Of a DNA stretch of 40,019 bases, positions 30,845-39,444 are shown piece after piece. The notes beneath the pieces were generated by a model, which had not been told where the DNA came from, did not search any database, and saw only the letters and a list, made by a program, of their open reading frames with translations. The position numbers and the translations under genes are program-made. The DNA lies in NCBI GenBank assembly GCA_018333895.1, contig JAGXSJ010000173.1, forward strand, positions 1 through 40,019, written 5' to 3'. This DNA is from Truepera sp. (lineage in GTDB: Bacteria; Deinococcota; Deinococci; Deinococcales; Trueperaceae). Within the stretch, counting starts at the first letter, position 1, and the number at the start of each line of letters is the position of its first letter.

Positions 30845-31171
30845 ATGCCTGGGCAGCTCGACCCAACGGAGGCGCGGGCGCTGTCGGAGCTCAAAGCGCA
30901 GCTTACGACGCGGTTCGCCGAGGATATCGCCGAGATGTTGCTATACGGTTCAAAAGCGCGTGGCGATGCTGGGCCCGATTCAGACATCGATGTGCTGGTA
31001 GTGGTTCGTCCCGGTTTGCGGCGGGCAGTGGGGGCGGCGGCGGCAGCGATCGTCTCTCAGCTTGTTTGCGAAGGCGCTCCCTACCTGAGCGTGGTGGTGA
31101 CAGATACAGAACGCTGGTCATGGGAGACGCCGTTTACGCACCATGTCAAGCGCGATGCCCTACCGCTATGA
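30845..31171 (+). CDS. MNT-domain nucleotidyltransferase
   Basis: From the ATG at 30845 the protein has 108 residues, with MLLYGSKARGDAGPDSDIDV (residues about 30-49; GS and DxD) and the end WETPFTHHVKRDALPL. The frame is open upstream through the repeat array, but those codons are repeat-derived. It is antitoxin-like partner to the HEPN gene it overlaps (ATGA). Confidence 0.85.
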   Translation: MPGQLDPTEARALSELKAQLTTRFAEDIAEMLLYGSKARGDAGPDSDIDVLVVVRPGLRRAVGAAAAAIVSQLVCEGAPYLSVVVTDTERWSWETPFTHHVKRDALPL

Positions 31172-31548
31172 GCGTGCCGGAGCCGCCCGAGTTGGTCGCG
31201 CTGGCCAAAGCCAGGGAGAACCTGTCCGCGGCCCGCGAGCCGTTCGACAGGTATCCCGGCATCACGACGTCCAGGGCGTACTATGCGATGTTTTACGCGG
31301 CGACTGCGCTGTTGTTGGAGCGTGGGCTCAGTTTCAAACGACATAGCGCAGTGATCGCAGCCTTCGGTCGAGAGTTTGCCAAAGACGATGAGGTGTGGAG
31401 GGAGCACCATGCCCATCTGGTGCGGGCTGAAGAACTGCGCAAAGAAGGTGACTATGATCTATACTCACGCATCGACGTAGCCGAGATTGCTGAGCTGCTA
31501 CGTTGGACAGAGGCGTTCTTGCAAGCTATCGAGAGGCGCCTGGCTTAG
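31168..31548 (+). CDS. HEPN-domain protein (COG1895-like)
   Basis: The 126-residue protein (ELVALAKARENLSAAREPFD, SRAYYAMFYAATALLLERG, FKRHSAVIAAFGREF, then LRKEGDYDLYSRI) is the same HEPN subtype as the one at 20085-20486. The start is chosen at the ATGA overlap with the MNT stop. This pair lies outside the polysaccharide locus, among housekeeping genes. Confidence 0.86.
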   Translation: MSVPEPPELVALAKARENLSAAREPFDRYPGITTSRAYYAMFYAATALLLERGLSFKRHSAVIAAFGREFAKDDEVWREHHAHLVRAEELRKEGDYDLYSRIDVAEIAELLRWTEAFLQAIERRLA

Positions 31549-31624
31549 CAGATCGTTAGGGCTTGGCAAATCCCCTCAAAGCCGGGAGGTTCCCCCCTTC
31601 AATAAGATAGAGTTTTACACCAGG

Positions 31625-31630
31625 TACAAT
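31625..31630 (+). promoter_or_regulatory. -10 box TACAAT, leaderless promoter of the thioesterase gene
   Basis: TACAAT is followed by five bases and the ATG at 31636. Confidence 0.5.
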
Positions 31631-31635
31631 GCCGC

Positions 31636-32082
31636 ATGTCAGGCCCATCAAACCCGCAACTCGATACCGAACTGCTCCGCCGGATCATCGAGGAGATGAT
31701 CCCGCTCAACAAGTTCTTGGGCCTTAAGCTGGAGTCCTGCGACTTGGCCAGCCTCCGCGTCAGCACCCGCCTGGCGCTGCGCCCCGAGTTTATCGGCAAC
31801 CCCATCCGGCAGATGGCTCATGGCGGCATCATCAGCTTTTTGATCGACGCCACCGCCGGGGCGGCAGCGGCCCTCTCGGTCAGCGATACCAGCAGCATCG
31901 ACAAGATCGCCACCATCGACATGCGCGTCGATTATCTCAAACCGGCCAAGGGCTCGGCTTTGCTGGCCACTGCCGAGGTGGCCCACTCCGGCAGCCGGGT
32001 GATTGTGGTGCGCAGCGACGTCTTTGATGACCTGGGCTCGCTGGTTGCGTTAGGCAGCAACGTCTTTAATGTGGCGCGGTAA
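31636..32082 (+). CDS. PaaI-type hotdog thioesterase
   Basis: The 148-residue hotdog protein has FLGLKLESCDLASLRVS, HGGIISFLIDATAGAAAAL (the HGG active-site segment, about residues 57-75), TIDMRVDYLKPAKGSALLATA and the final VALGSNVFNV strand, all typical of the PaaI/YdiI group. It would hydrolyse acyl-CoA thioesters in the cytoplasm. It is followed closely by the aminopeptidase gene, probably co-transcribed. Confidence 0.9.
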   Translation: MSGPSNPQLDTELLRRIIEEMIPLNKFLGLKLESCDLASLRVSTRLALRPEFIGNPIRQMAHGGIISFLIDATAGAAAALSVSDTSSIDKIATIDMRVDYLKPAKGSALLATAEVAHSGSRVIVVRSDVFDDLGSLVALGSNVFNVAR

Positions 32083-32090
32083 ACTTGGGC

Positions 32091-33179
32091 ATGATCCATC
32101 CCATCCACGAGAGGTATGCCCAACTGCTGGTTAACTACTGCCTGGCGGTCGAGCCGGGCGATCATGTGGCGATCAACGTCGATAGCCCGGCGCTGGTGAT
32201 GGCTCGAGCCGTCACCCGCGAGGTCCTCAAAGCCGGCGGCCATCCGGTGCTGCGCCTGAACTACCCGGAGCTGCAACTAGACCTGTTGACCCTGGCCTCC
32301 GAGGAGTATTTTGCGAGCGAGCCGAGCTTCGAACTCACTGAAATCCGGCAGCTTAAGGCCTGGCTGCGCATCAGTGCGCCCACTAACACTCGGATGCTGC
32401 AAGGAGTCGATAAGGCGCGCATCACGCGGCTAGCTAAACGCCACCAGCCGGTACAGGAGTATCGCGTGCAGCAGACCCGCTGGTGCGGCACGCTGTTTCC
32501 GACCGCCGCCGGCGCCCAGGACGCCGGTATGGACCTCGACGCTTACGAGCGCTTTGTTTATGGCGCCATGTTCCTCTTCGATGACGACCCGGTGGCTAAG
32601 TGGCTGGAGCTCGAGCGCAATCAGGAGCAGCTAATCGAACGCTTGAGCCGCGCCAGCGAGGTGCATATCAGCGGCCCCGGCACCGATCTGCGCCTGGGGG
32701 TTAAGGGGCGCCGCTGGATTAACTCGGCGGGGCGGCGCAACATGCCCTCCGGCGAGGTCTTCACCGGGCCCCTCGAACACACGGCCGAGGGCGTGATCAC
32801 CTTCGACGTGCCGAGCAGCGTGAACGGCGTCGAGGTCGAAGGCGTCCAGTTAACCTTTAAGGCGGGGCAGGTGGTAGCCGCCCAGGCCGCTAAGGGCAAT
32901 GACCTGTTGCAGGCGCAGCTTAACAGCGACGAGGGGGCGCGCTACCTGGGCGAGCTGGGGATCGGCACCAACCCGCATATCAACATCCCCACCAGGAGCA
33001 TCCTCTTTGACGAAAAGATGGCTGGGACCGTGCATCTAGCGCTCGGCCAGTCCTACCCCGAGACGGGGGGCGTCAACCGCTCAGCCATCCACTGGGACAT
33101 GATCTGCGACCTGCGCCGCGGTGGGCGTATCTACCTCGACGGCGAGCTTTTTCAAAAGGACGGGATGGTCATCCCCTGA
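32091..33179 (+). CDS. M29-family metallo-aminopeptidase
   Basis: The protein of about 362 residues begins MIHPIHERYAQLLVNYCLAV. It shows the M29 metal ligands: Glu in GVEVEGVQLTF, Glu in SDEGARYLGELGIG, His in MAGTVHLALGQSYPETGG, and His and Asp in SAIHWDMICDL, with the GRIYLDGELFQKDG end. It is similar to aminopeptidase T of Thermus. A TTG six bases upstream (32085) is a possible alternative start. It lies eight bases after the thioesterase stop. Confidence 0.93.
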   Translation: MIHPIHERYAQLLVNYCLAVEPGDHVAINVDSPALVMARAVTREVLKAGGHPVLRLNYPELQLDLLTLASEEYFASEPSFELTEIRQLKAWLRISAPTNTRMLQGVDKARITRLAKRHQPVQEYRVQQTRWCGTLFPTAAGAQDAGMDLDAYERFVYGAMFLFDDDPVAKWLELERNQEQLIERLSRASEVHISGPGTDLRLGVKGRRWINSAGRRNMPSGEVFTGPLEHTAEGVITFDVPSSVNGVEVEGVQLTFKAGQVVAAQAAKGNDLLQAQLNSDEGARYLGELGIGTNPHINIPTRSILFDEKMAGTVHLALGQSYPETGGVNRSAIHWDMICDLRRGGRIYLDGELFQKDGMVIP

Positions 33180-33215
33180 GTTTATCACCGGCGACGGGGC
33201 ACTCGCCCGAAAAAC

Positions 33216-33350
33216 AGGAGCTAGAAGCCAGGAGTCAGTAGGAGCGAAACCCTTAAGCCTCTCAGTCTTTCAGGCTCTCAGTCTTTCAGCTACAGGGTTT
33301 TGCTGAAAGCCTGACTAGCTGACGGCCTGACAGCCTTTTGTTCATAGGCA
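33216..33350. repeat. Repeat and hairpin-rich intergenic block
   Basis: CTCAGTCTTTCAG occurs twice 20 bases apart, and CTGAAAGCCTGAC further on is complementary. AAACCCT and AGGGTTTT flank the pair and could form a terminator-like stem for the aminopeptidase gene. AGGAGCTAGAAGCCAGGAGTC resembles the simple repeats elsewhere in the window. No gene is supported in 33180-33454. Confidence 0.45.
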
Positions 33351-33409
33351 ATTCCCCCGGAAGCTTCTTCGGCGGTGGTAGATTCTTATCCGCCACCAGG
33401 CATATCGCT

Positions 33410-33415
33410 TATGAT
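33410..33415 (+). promoter_or_regulatory. -10 box TATGAT of the telA-like gene
   Basis: TATGAT lies 39 bases before the ATG at 33455, which has the ribosome site AAAGGA. The -35 region is not recognisable. Confidence 0.4.
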
Positions 33416-33454
33416 AGAGGCGCTTCAGAGTTCAGTGTCAGAAAGGACGGCGCC

Positions 33455-34678
33455 ATGCCCGACAAGCTCAAGCCCCCCCAAGTTGAAGAGCTGACCGCCA
33501 GCCAGGCGGTTAAGCCGATTCAGAAAGAGCGCGCCGCCGAGATGATCCAGCTCGATGAGGCCACCCAAGCGCTACTGGATGACAAGGTTGAGGAGTTCCT
33601 CCGCAGCGTCATTAACACCCCGGCCCCCAGCGACGCCTTTCAGACCAAGGTGATGGCCATTCACAACCTCGGCAGCGACGAGATTCGCAAGGCGGCAGCG
33701 GTCTCTAACCGCATGCTCGAGCGGCCCATGCACGCCCTGGAAGGCCCCTTAGACGCCAAATCGAAAGTCTCCAAGACGCTCTTTGAGCTGCGGCGCGTGG
33801 TCGAGGATCTCGACCCGTCCAGGCAGAGCGGCCTCTTCTCGCCGCGCAAACTGCTCGGCTTTATTCCGGTGGGCAACCGCGTGCGCGACTACTTCATGAA
33901 GTACCAGTCGGCTCAGGAGCACCTCAACAAGATCGTCGAAGCGCTCTTTAGCGGCCAGGATGAGCTCCGGAAAGACAACGCCGCCATCGCCCAGGAGAAG
34001 GTGCACCTGTGGGAGACCATGACCAAGCTCCAGCATTACATCTACCTGGCTCAGAAGCTCGATTCCGCGCTAGAGGTGCGCGTCCAGGAGCTGGCGGCCC
34101 GGCAGCCCGAAAAGGCGCGCGTGGTCAAGGAGGAGATGCTCTTTTACCTGCGCCAGAAGGTGCTGGACTTGCAGACTCAGTTAGCGGTCAGCATCCAGGG
34201 TTATCTGGCTCTGGATATGGTGCGCAAAAACAACCTGGAGCTGATCAAGGGGGTAGATCGCGCCTCGACCACTACCATCTCGGCGCTGCGCACGGCCGTC
34301 ACGGTGTCGCAGGGGCTGGCTAACCAGAAGCTGGTCTTGGACCAGATTACCGCGCTAAACCGCACCACCGGCAACCTGATCGAGACCACCTCGGAGCTGC
34401 TCAAACAGCAGTCGGTCGAGGTGCATACCCAGGCGGCGAGCGCCACGGTCAGCGTCGAGCAGTTGCAAAAGGCTTTTAACAATGTCTATGCGGCCATGGA
34501 CACTATCTCGGAGTTCAGGGTGCAGGCTGTTGACAACATGAAGCGAACCGTTGAAGCCCTCTCCGGCGAGATCGAGCGGGCCAGGACCTACCTTGATAAG
34601 GTGCGCGACGCGCAGGTGCAGGAGGCCACCCAGAACCTGTCGCTGCCCAAGCCGGAAGACGACTCGCTGCGGTTGTAG
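33455..34678 (+). CDS. telA: TelA/YaaN-family toxic anion resistance-like protein
   Basis: From the ATG at 33455 the protein has 407 residues, mainly long helices: LVDKVEEFLRSVINTP-like start region, SRKLLGFIPVGNRVRDYFMKYQ (in outline), HLNKIVEALFSGQDELRKDN, VHLWETMTKLQHYIYLA and MVRKNNLELIKGVDRASTTT. This is the TelA/YaaN family, linked to tellurite and envelope stress by context; the biochemical role is unknown. It is followed by AAA+ and VWA genes on the same strand, a recurring association in stress islands. Confidence 0.9.
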   Translation: MPDKLKPPQVEELTASQAVKPIQKERAAEMIQLDEATQALLDDKVEEFLRSVINTPAPSDAFQTKVMAIHNLGSDEIRKAAAVSNRMLERPMHALEGPLDAKSKVSKTLFELRRVVEDLDPSRQSGLFSPRKLLGFIPVGNRVRDYFMKYQSAQEHLNKIVEALFSGQDELRKDNAAIAQEKVHLWETMTKLQHYIYLAQKLDSALEVRVQELAARQPEKARVVKEEMLFYLRQKVLDLQTQLAVSIQGYLALDMVRKNNLELIKGVDRASTTTISALRTAVTVSQGLANQKLVLDQITALNRTTGNLIETTSELLKQQSVEVHTQAASATVSVEQLQKAFNNVYAAMDTISEFRVQAVDNMKRTVEALSGEIERARTYLDKVRDAQVQEATQNLSLPKPEDDSLRL

Positions 34679-34717
34679 GGGTCGGAGCGCTCGAAGCGGT
34701 CATACAGAATGCCGTAG

Positions 34718-34739
34718 GGGCGACCCCCGGTGGTCGCCC
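34718..34739. repeat. GGGCGACC/GGTCGCCC hairpin
   Basis: An 8-bp perfect stem with loop CCCGGT lies between the telA-like gene and the AAA+ gene. No T-run follows, so it is more likely a dispersed repeat or attenuator than a terminator. Confidence 0.55.
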
Positions 34740-34848
34740 GGTTGGTTGCGAGTCAACCCAGGATGTTGCGCCTCCACACATACCTCAAGCTCGAGCCGGT
34801 GCTACCATACGGGCGGGGTCTATGTTTGCCGTACAGAAAGGGAGTTGG

Positions 34849-36282
34849 ATGAAGGCAACCACCCTCGGTGATCTACGCGCCACCCCCTGGCTCAGCCGGG
34901 CGGGGCGCAGCGTTAAACAGGAGCTGCGCGATAACCTGATCTGCCGTCTCAAGCATGGCCGAGGGGTCTTCCCCGGCATCGTCGGCTACGAGACGAGCGT
35001 GATCCCACAAGTAGTTAACGCGATCTTGAGCCGCCACAACTTCATCTTGCTGGGCCTGCGCGGCCAGGCCAAGACGCGCCTCATGCGCCAGCTGACTGAA
35101 CTGCTGGACGATGAGATCCCGGTCATTGCCGGGACAGAGCTTAACGACGATCCCTTCTACCCGGTCAGCGCTGAGGGGAAGGAGATCGTAGCGGAACTCG
35201 GCGAGGCCACGCCTATCGCCTGGCTGCCGCGCGAGGCGCGCTATGTCGAGAAGCTGGCCACACCCGACGTAACTGTCGCCGACATTATCGGTGACATCGA
35301 CCCGATCAAGGCTGCCAAACTCGGCACCAAGTTGGGCGATGAGCGCTCGGTCCACTACGGGCTGCTGCCCCGGGCCAACCGCGGCCTATTTGCCATGAAC
35401 GAGCTGCCGGATCTCTCTGGCAAGGTGCAGGTGGCGCTCTTTAACATCATGCAAGAGGGCGACGTGCAGATTAAGGGTTATCCGGTGCGCCTGCTGCTCG
35501 ATGTAATGCTGGTCTTCTCGGCTAACCCCGAGGACTACACCGCGCGCGGCAAGATCATCACCCCCTTAAAGGACCGGATCGGCTCGGAGATCCGCACCCA
35601 CTACCCGCTAACGGTTTCGGATGGGATGGCCATTACTGCGCAAGAGGCCTGGATAGAGCGGGGTGGCCATGCCAAGCTGCCGGCCTTTATCAGCGAGATC
35701 GTCGAGGAGGTGGCCTTCGTAGCCCGCGACGACTCGCGGGTCGATAAGCACTCGGGGGTCAGCCAGCGCCTGCCGATCAGCCTCTTGGAGAACGTAATCT
35801 CGAGCGCCGAACGGCGCGCCTATACCCTGGGCGAGAGCGTGCCCATCGCCCGCGTCAGCGACCTCTACGCGGCGCTGTCGGCGGTCACCGGTAAGCTCGA
35901 GCTGGAGTACGAGGGCGAGCTCAAAGGGAGCGAGGCGGTCGCCCGCGACATCGTGCGGCGGGCGGTAGCGCAGGTGTTCAGCCGGCTTGCTAGCGAGCTG
36001 GCTACCGAGCCGATCACCGACTACTTTGAAGCCGGTCATACCCTTAAGGTCCCCGATACCCGTAAGACCGAACAGCTCCCCGAGCTGATGGCGGTGGTGC
36101 CGGGCTTGCTGAAGGCGGCCCGTCGGCTCGCCTCCAGCCCTGGCCAGGACGAGTTGGGCGCGGCGGCGGAGTTTATTCTGGAGGGCCTCTACGCCCGCAA
36201 GCAGATCGCCCGGAGCGAGGAGCGCGGTTACAGCGCGGCGGAGCCCGACCTGGCGCCGACCGCCCGGCGGCGCTGGAACTGA
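34849..36282 (+). CDS. Magnesium-chelatase-like/MoxR-type AAA+ ATPase
   Basis: From the ATG at 34849 (AAAGGGAG just upstream; ATG at 34822 is less likely) the protein has 477 residues. It has [20 protein letters not shown], a Walker A variant [16 protein letters not shown] (GLRGQAKT), the Walker B-like [20 protein letters not shown] and sensor 1 VFSANPEDY with the Arg in LKDRIGSEI. These place it with ChlI/MoxR-type AAA+ proteins, which work with VWA partners as metal-inserting or remodelling chaperones. The VWA gene starts one base after its stop. Confidence 0.9.
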   Translation: MKATTLGDLRATPWLSRAGRSVKQELRDNLICRLKHGRGVFPGIVGYETSVIPQVVNAILSRHNFILLGLRGQAKTRLMRQLTELLDDEIPVIAGTELNDDPFYPVSAEGKEIVAELGEATPIAWLPREARYVEKLATPDVTVADIIGDIDPIKAAKLGTKLGDERSVHYGLLPRANRGLFAMNELPDLSGKVQVALFNIMQEGDVQIKGYPVRLLLDVMLVFSANPEDYTARGKIITPLKDRIGSEIRTHYPLTVSDGMAITAQEAWIERGGHAKLPAFISEIVEEVAFVARDDSRVDKHSGVSQRLPISLLENVISSAERRAYTLGESVPIARVSDLYAALSAVTGKLELEYEGELKGSEAVARDIVRRAVAQVFSRLASELATEPITDYFEAGHTLKVPDTRKTEQLPELMAVVPGLLKAARRLASSPGQDELGAAAEFILEGLYARKQIARSEERGYSAAEPDLAPTARRRWN

Positions 36283-36283
36283 G

Positions 36284-37519
36284 ATGCCTACCACCCGCTA
36301 CAGCAAGTACGAACCGACCCTGGACGACCTCGACGCAGCCGAGCTGATGAAACTGCTTCAGCAACGCCTGCTCGAGTCGGGTTTTGGCCGCAACCCCTGG
36401 GAACCTGATCCCAACTATCAGCCGACCCTGCAAGACCTCTATGAGGCCATCGCCGAGGCTCTGATTCAGAACGATTTAATCGACCAGGAGACGCTTAATC
36501 AGGCCATGGCGGCCGAGCACTGGCTCGACTCCAAGCTTGGCGAGGCGGTTAAGGAGCTAGCGCGGCGGCTCGAGCAGGAGGGCTATCTGCGCCCCGAGGC
36601 CGGCGATCCCGAGCAGCCGGGCCAGGGCGGAGTTGGGCAGGGCGAGCCGGGCCAGGTCAGGTTTGAGCTGACCGATAAGGCCATCGACTTTTTGGGCTAC
36701 CGCACCCTCAAGGAGGTGCTGGGCGCGGCGGGCAAGGCAAGCTTCGGTGCTCACGACACCCGCTTCGAGACCACCGGCGTCGAGACTTCGGCAGCCCCTA
36801 AGCCCTACGAGTTTGGCGACACCCTTAATCTCGACATCAGCGCCACGCTCTTAAGCGCGGCCAAGCACGGTTTTGAGGATGGCCGACTAGAGCTCGAGTA
36901 CGACGATCTGATGGTGGTGCAATCGGAGTACTACTCCTCGGCCGCTACCGTGGTGCTGCTCGATTGCAGCCACTCGATGATCCTCTACGGCGAAGACCGC
37001 TTCACCCCGGCCAAGCAGGTGGCGCTGGCGCTGGCCCACCTGATCCGCACCCAGTACCGGGGCGACAGCATCCAGTTTGCGCTGTTTCACAACTCCGCCG
37101 AGGAGATCCCGCTACCAAAGCTCGCCACCGCCCAGGTCGGCCCCTATCACACCAACACCGCCGAGGGCCTGCGGCTGGCGCAAAAGCTCTTGAAGCGCCA
37201 GAACAAGGATATGAAGCAGATCGTAATGATCACCGACGGCAAACCGTCAGCCATCACCCTGCCGGGCGGGCGGATCTACAAGAACGCCTACGGCCTCGAC
37301 CCGCTGGTCCTGGGTGAGACCTTGCGCGAGGTCGGTAACTGCCGCCGCCAAGGGATCCAGATCAACACCTTTATGCTGGCCCGCGACCCGGAGCTGATCG
37401 CTTTTGTGCAGCGCGTCTCGCACATGACCCGTGGCAAAGCTTACTTCACCACCCCGCACACCATCGGGCGCTACGTGCTGATGGACTTTCAGTCGCGGCG
37501 GACCAAGCTGGTGAACTGA
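36284..37519 (+). CDS. VWA-domain partner protein
   Basis: The 411-residue protein has an N-terminal variable region (to about 200, with a Gly/Gln/Pro-rich linker [17 protein letters not shown]) and a C-terminal VWA domain. The MIDAS residues are DCSHS (Asp-x-Ser-x-Ser), Thr in [10 protein letters not shown] and Asp in MITDGKPSA. It starts in TGAGATG right after the AAA+ gene, so the two should be co-expressed and act as a complex, as MoxR/VWA pairs do. Confidence 0.9.
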   Translation: MPTTRYSKYEPTLDDLDAAELMKLLQQRLLESGFGRNPWEPDPNYQPTLQDLYEAIAEALIQNDLIDQETLNQAMAAEHWLDSKLGEAVKELARRLEQEGYLRPEAGDPEQPGQGGVGQGEPGQVRFELTDKAIDFLGYRTLKEVLGAAGKASFGAHDTRFETTGVETSAAPKPYEFGDTLNLDISATLLSAAKHGFEDGRLELEYDDLMVVQSEYYSSAATVVLLDCSHSMILYGEDRFTPAKQVALALAHLIRTQYRGDSIQFALFHNSAEEIPLPKLATAQVGPYHTNTAEGLRLAQKLLKRQNKDMKQIVMITDGKPSAITLPGGRIYKNAYGLDPLVLGETLREVGNCRRQGIQINTFMLARDPELIAFVQRVSHMTRGKAYFTTPHTIGRYVLMDFQSRRTKLVN

Positions 37520-37550
37520 CTCACCCCTACCACACTTTGGCCGGGTGCGC

Positions 37551-37556
37551 TATACT
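37551..37556 (+). promoter_or_regulatory. -10 box TATACT upstream of the small 92-residue gene
   Basis: TATACT at 37551 leaves a leader of about 70 bases before the perfect AAAGGAGGT ribosome site at 37622-37630. Confidence 0.4.
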
Positions 37557-37634
37557 TAGCCTCCCCGGTTTGGGGCTACTCCATCCCCTTGTTGGCTGTG
37601 CACGCCGTCCCCTCCGCCTCAAAAGGAGGTCATG

Positions 37635-37913
37635 ATGGTTACTAGTCGAGCCAGAATCCGGCCAGGCGCTTCCAAGGCCCGCCTGTGCGCCTTAATCAAG
37701 GCCCTGAAAGCTTATGACTGCGTGGTGGTCGTTGACCTTCAGCAGCGCTGCCTAAAACTTGATCTCCATGAGCGCGACCTAGTCTGGATCAAAACGGGAG
37801 GGCTGAGAAAGCTGCTGCTGCGCTATCAGGACGTGGTGAGCTGGGAACCGAAGTTTGCCGATCACGGGGTGGCACGGCGCACCCCGGCGCTGCCGGCCCC
37901 GCGCCGGCCCTAA
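37635..37913 (+). CDS. Small basic protein of unknown function
   Basis: The 92-residue product begins MVTSRARIRPGASKARLCAL, then IKALKAYDCVVVVDLQQRCLKLDL, HERDLVWIKTGGLRKLLLRY and a Pro/Arg-rich tail. The ribosome site AAAGGAGGT is the best in the window and fits the second of two adjacent ATGs. I do not recognise a family. The predicted alpha then beta pattern and basic charge would allow nucleic-acid binding, but that is a guess. It may depend on the upstream TelA/AAA/VWA cluster only by position. Confidence 0.6.
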   Translation: MVTSRARIRPGASKARLCALIKALKAYDCVVVVDLQQRCLKLDLHERDLVWIKTGGLRKLLLRYQDVVSWEPKFADHGVARRTPALPAPRRP

Positions 37914-37941
37914 CCTGGCGCAACTCAGGGCTTATTAGACC

Positions 37942-38769
37942 CTAGCGGTGCAGCAGTACCGGCTGGATCGAACCGCGCAGGATGGCTTCGGTGGTGGAGC
38001 CGAGCAACCAAGCGCGCACCCGACCCTCACCAAAGGCGCCGATAGCGATCAGGTCGCCATCCAGCGCCTGATTGAGGATAGCTTCAACCGGATCGCCCTG
38101 CAGCGCCAGGGTGGTGAGGTCGAGACGGTGAGCCTCAGCGTAGGCTGTGACGGTGTTCAGCCGCTCCTCGGCCAGCTCGAGCTTGTCGTGAACGCTGATA
38201 GCCAGCATGGGAAGCTCGAGCCGGGCGGCCAGCTCGGCAGCGTAGACCATCGCCTCGCGCGCCCGGTCCGAGCCGTCATAGCCGAGCAGCACGCGGGTCA
38301 GCTCGGTATAGTGTTCGTCGGTTAAGATCACCGGCATCTTCGAGCTGTGCAGTACCCGCTCGGCTACCGCGCCGAGCCCTTTGGCCTCTTCCAAGCGGCT
38401 CGACTCGCCGCGGCGACCCAGGATGATCAGGTCGCAATCTTGGGCGGCGGCCAGAATCTGGGTGGCGGGTATACCTGTCCGCAACTCGGTACGGCAGGTT
38501 AGGCCGACCTTCTCGGCGTTCTCTTGGATCTGGGCGAGCACCGCCGTGCCTTGGGTGCTGAGCAGCTCCTGCATCTCGCCGGCAAAGCGGGTGACCGGTA
38601 AGCTGATGGCGCCGTAGTCGGTCCAGTACGGCATATTAATGAGGCGGCTATCCATCACATAGACCGCGTCCAGGGTGGCATCGAGTTTGTAGCACAAGTA
38701 GGTGGCGTAAGTCGCGGCAACTTTGCCCCAGGGCGAGGCATCGACGGCTAGGAGTAGTGAGCGGATCAT
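37942..38769 (-). CDS. Tandem universal stress protein
   Basis: The 275-residue protein has two UspA domains. The first begins IRSLLLAVDASPWGKVAATYA and has LIILGRRGESSR and SSKMPVILTDE (ATP-loop G-x2-G-x9-S/T). The second begins RVLLGYDGSDRAREAMVYA and has LIAIGAFGEG and ILRGSIQPVLLHR. The ribosome site AAGGAGG lies six bases before the ATG. Role is in general stress endurance; no partner is obvious nearby. Confidence 0.92.
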   Translation of the reverse strand: MIRSLLLAVDASPWGKVAATYATYLCYKLDATLDAVYVMDSRLINMPYWTDYGAISLPVTRFAGEMQELLSTQGTAVLAQIQENAEKVGLTCRTELRTGIPATQILAAAQDCDLIILGRRGESSRLEEAKGLGAVAERVLHSSKMPVILTDEHYTELTRVLLGYDGSDRAREAMVYAAELAARLELPMLAISVHDKLELAEERLNTVTAYAEAHRLDLTTLALQGDPVEAILNQALDGDLIAIGAFGEGRVRAWLLGSTTEAILRGSIQPVLLHR

Positions 38770-38836
38770 CTCGTTCCTCCTTATCGGCGTTGTGCTCTAG
38801 TATAGCAGGCTTTGATCAATACGCCGGTAGGTAGAA

Positions 38837-38842
38837 TATACT
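38837..38842 (+). promoter_or_regulatory. -10 box TATACT, leaderless promoter of the SCO1 gene
   Basis: TATACT is followed by six bases and the GTG at 38849. TTGATC (38812-38817) could be a -35 box, with a long 19-base spacer. Confidence 0.6.
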
Positions 38843-38848
38843 AGCGAG

Positions 38849-39430
38849 GTGAAACGATTTGTCTTTTTGGCGCTAATGGCACTATTCGGCGCAGCCGGTT
38901 ATGGCGCCTATTTGTGGCTAACTCCCGCGCCGGCGTTCCACGGCACCCTGCTAGAGACTCCGCGGCCGCTCGGTGAGTTGACTTTTGCCGCAGGCGGCGA
39001 ACGTGTTACTTTAGCGCAGTGGCAAGATCGGCTGGTGGTGGTCTTTTTCGGCTTCACCCACTGCCCGGACATCTGCCCGCTGACTATGGCGCGGCTAGCT
39101 CATATCTACCGCAATCTGGGCGAACCAGCCGAGGTGCAGGTGGTGATGATTACCGTCGATCCGGCCCGCGATACGCCGGAGGTAGTGCAGCGCTACGCTG
39201 CGCAGTTCCACCCTAGCTTTGTGGGGCTAAGCGGTACGCCTGAGGATATTGCGGACGCGGCCCGGAGCTTTTTCGTGGGTTTTCGTGAGCTAGTCGGCGG
39301 GCAGTTCACCCATACCGATGCGATCTTCCTACTCGACCGGCAGGCGCAGATGCGCTTAATCTACCGGCAGGACAATGTGCTGCGCCTTGAACAGGACCTG
39401 CAGACCATCCTGGCCCAGCGGCTCTGGTAA
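38849..39430 (+). CDS. SCO1/SenC/PrrC-family copper chaperone
   Basis: The 193-residue protein has an N-terminal membrane anchor ([21 protein letters not shown]) and the thioredoxin fold with the copper-binding [18 protein letters not shown] (CxxxC, about residues 72-76) and the His in [13 protein letters not shown]. It delivers copper to the CuA site of cytochrome c oxidase at the outer face of the membrane. It is 14 bases ahead of rimO on the same strand. Confidence 0.93.
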   Translation: MKRFVFLALMALFGAAGYGAYLWLTPAPAFHGTLLETPRPLGELTFAAGGERVTLAQWQDRLVVVFFGFTHCPDICPLTMARLAHIYRNLGEPAEVQVVMITVDPARDTPEVVQRYAAQFHPSFVGLSGTPEDIADAARSFFVGFRELVGGQFTHTDAIFLLDRQAQMRLIYRQDNVLRLEQDLQTILAQRLW

Positions 39431-39444
39431 GGCTCGGAGTACCT

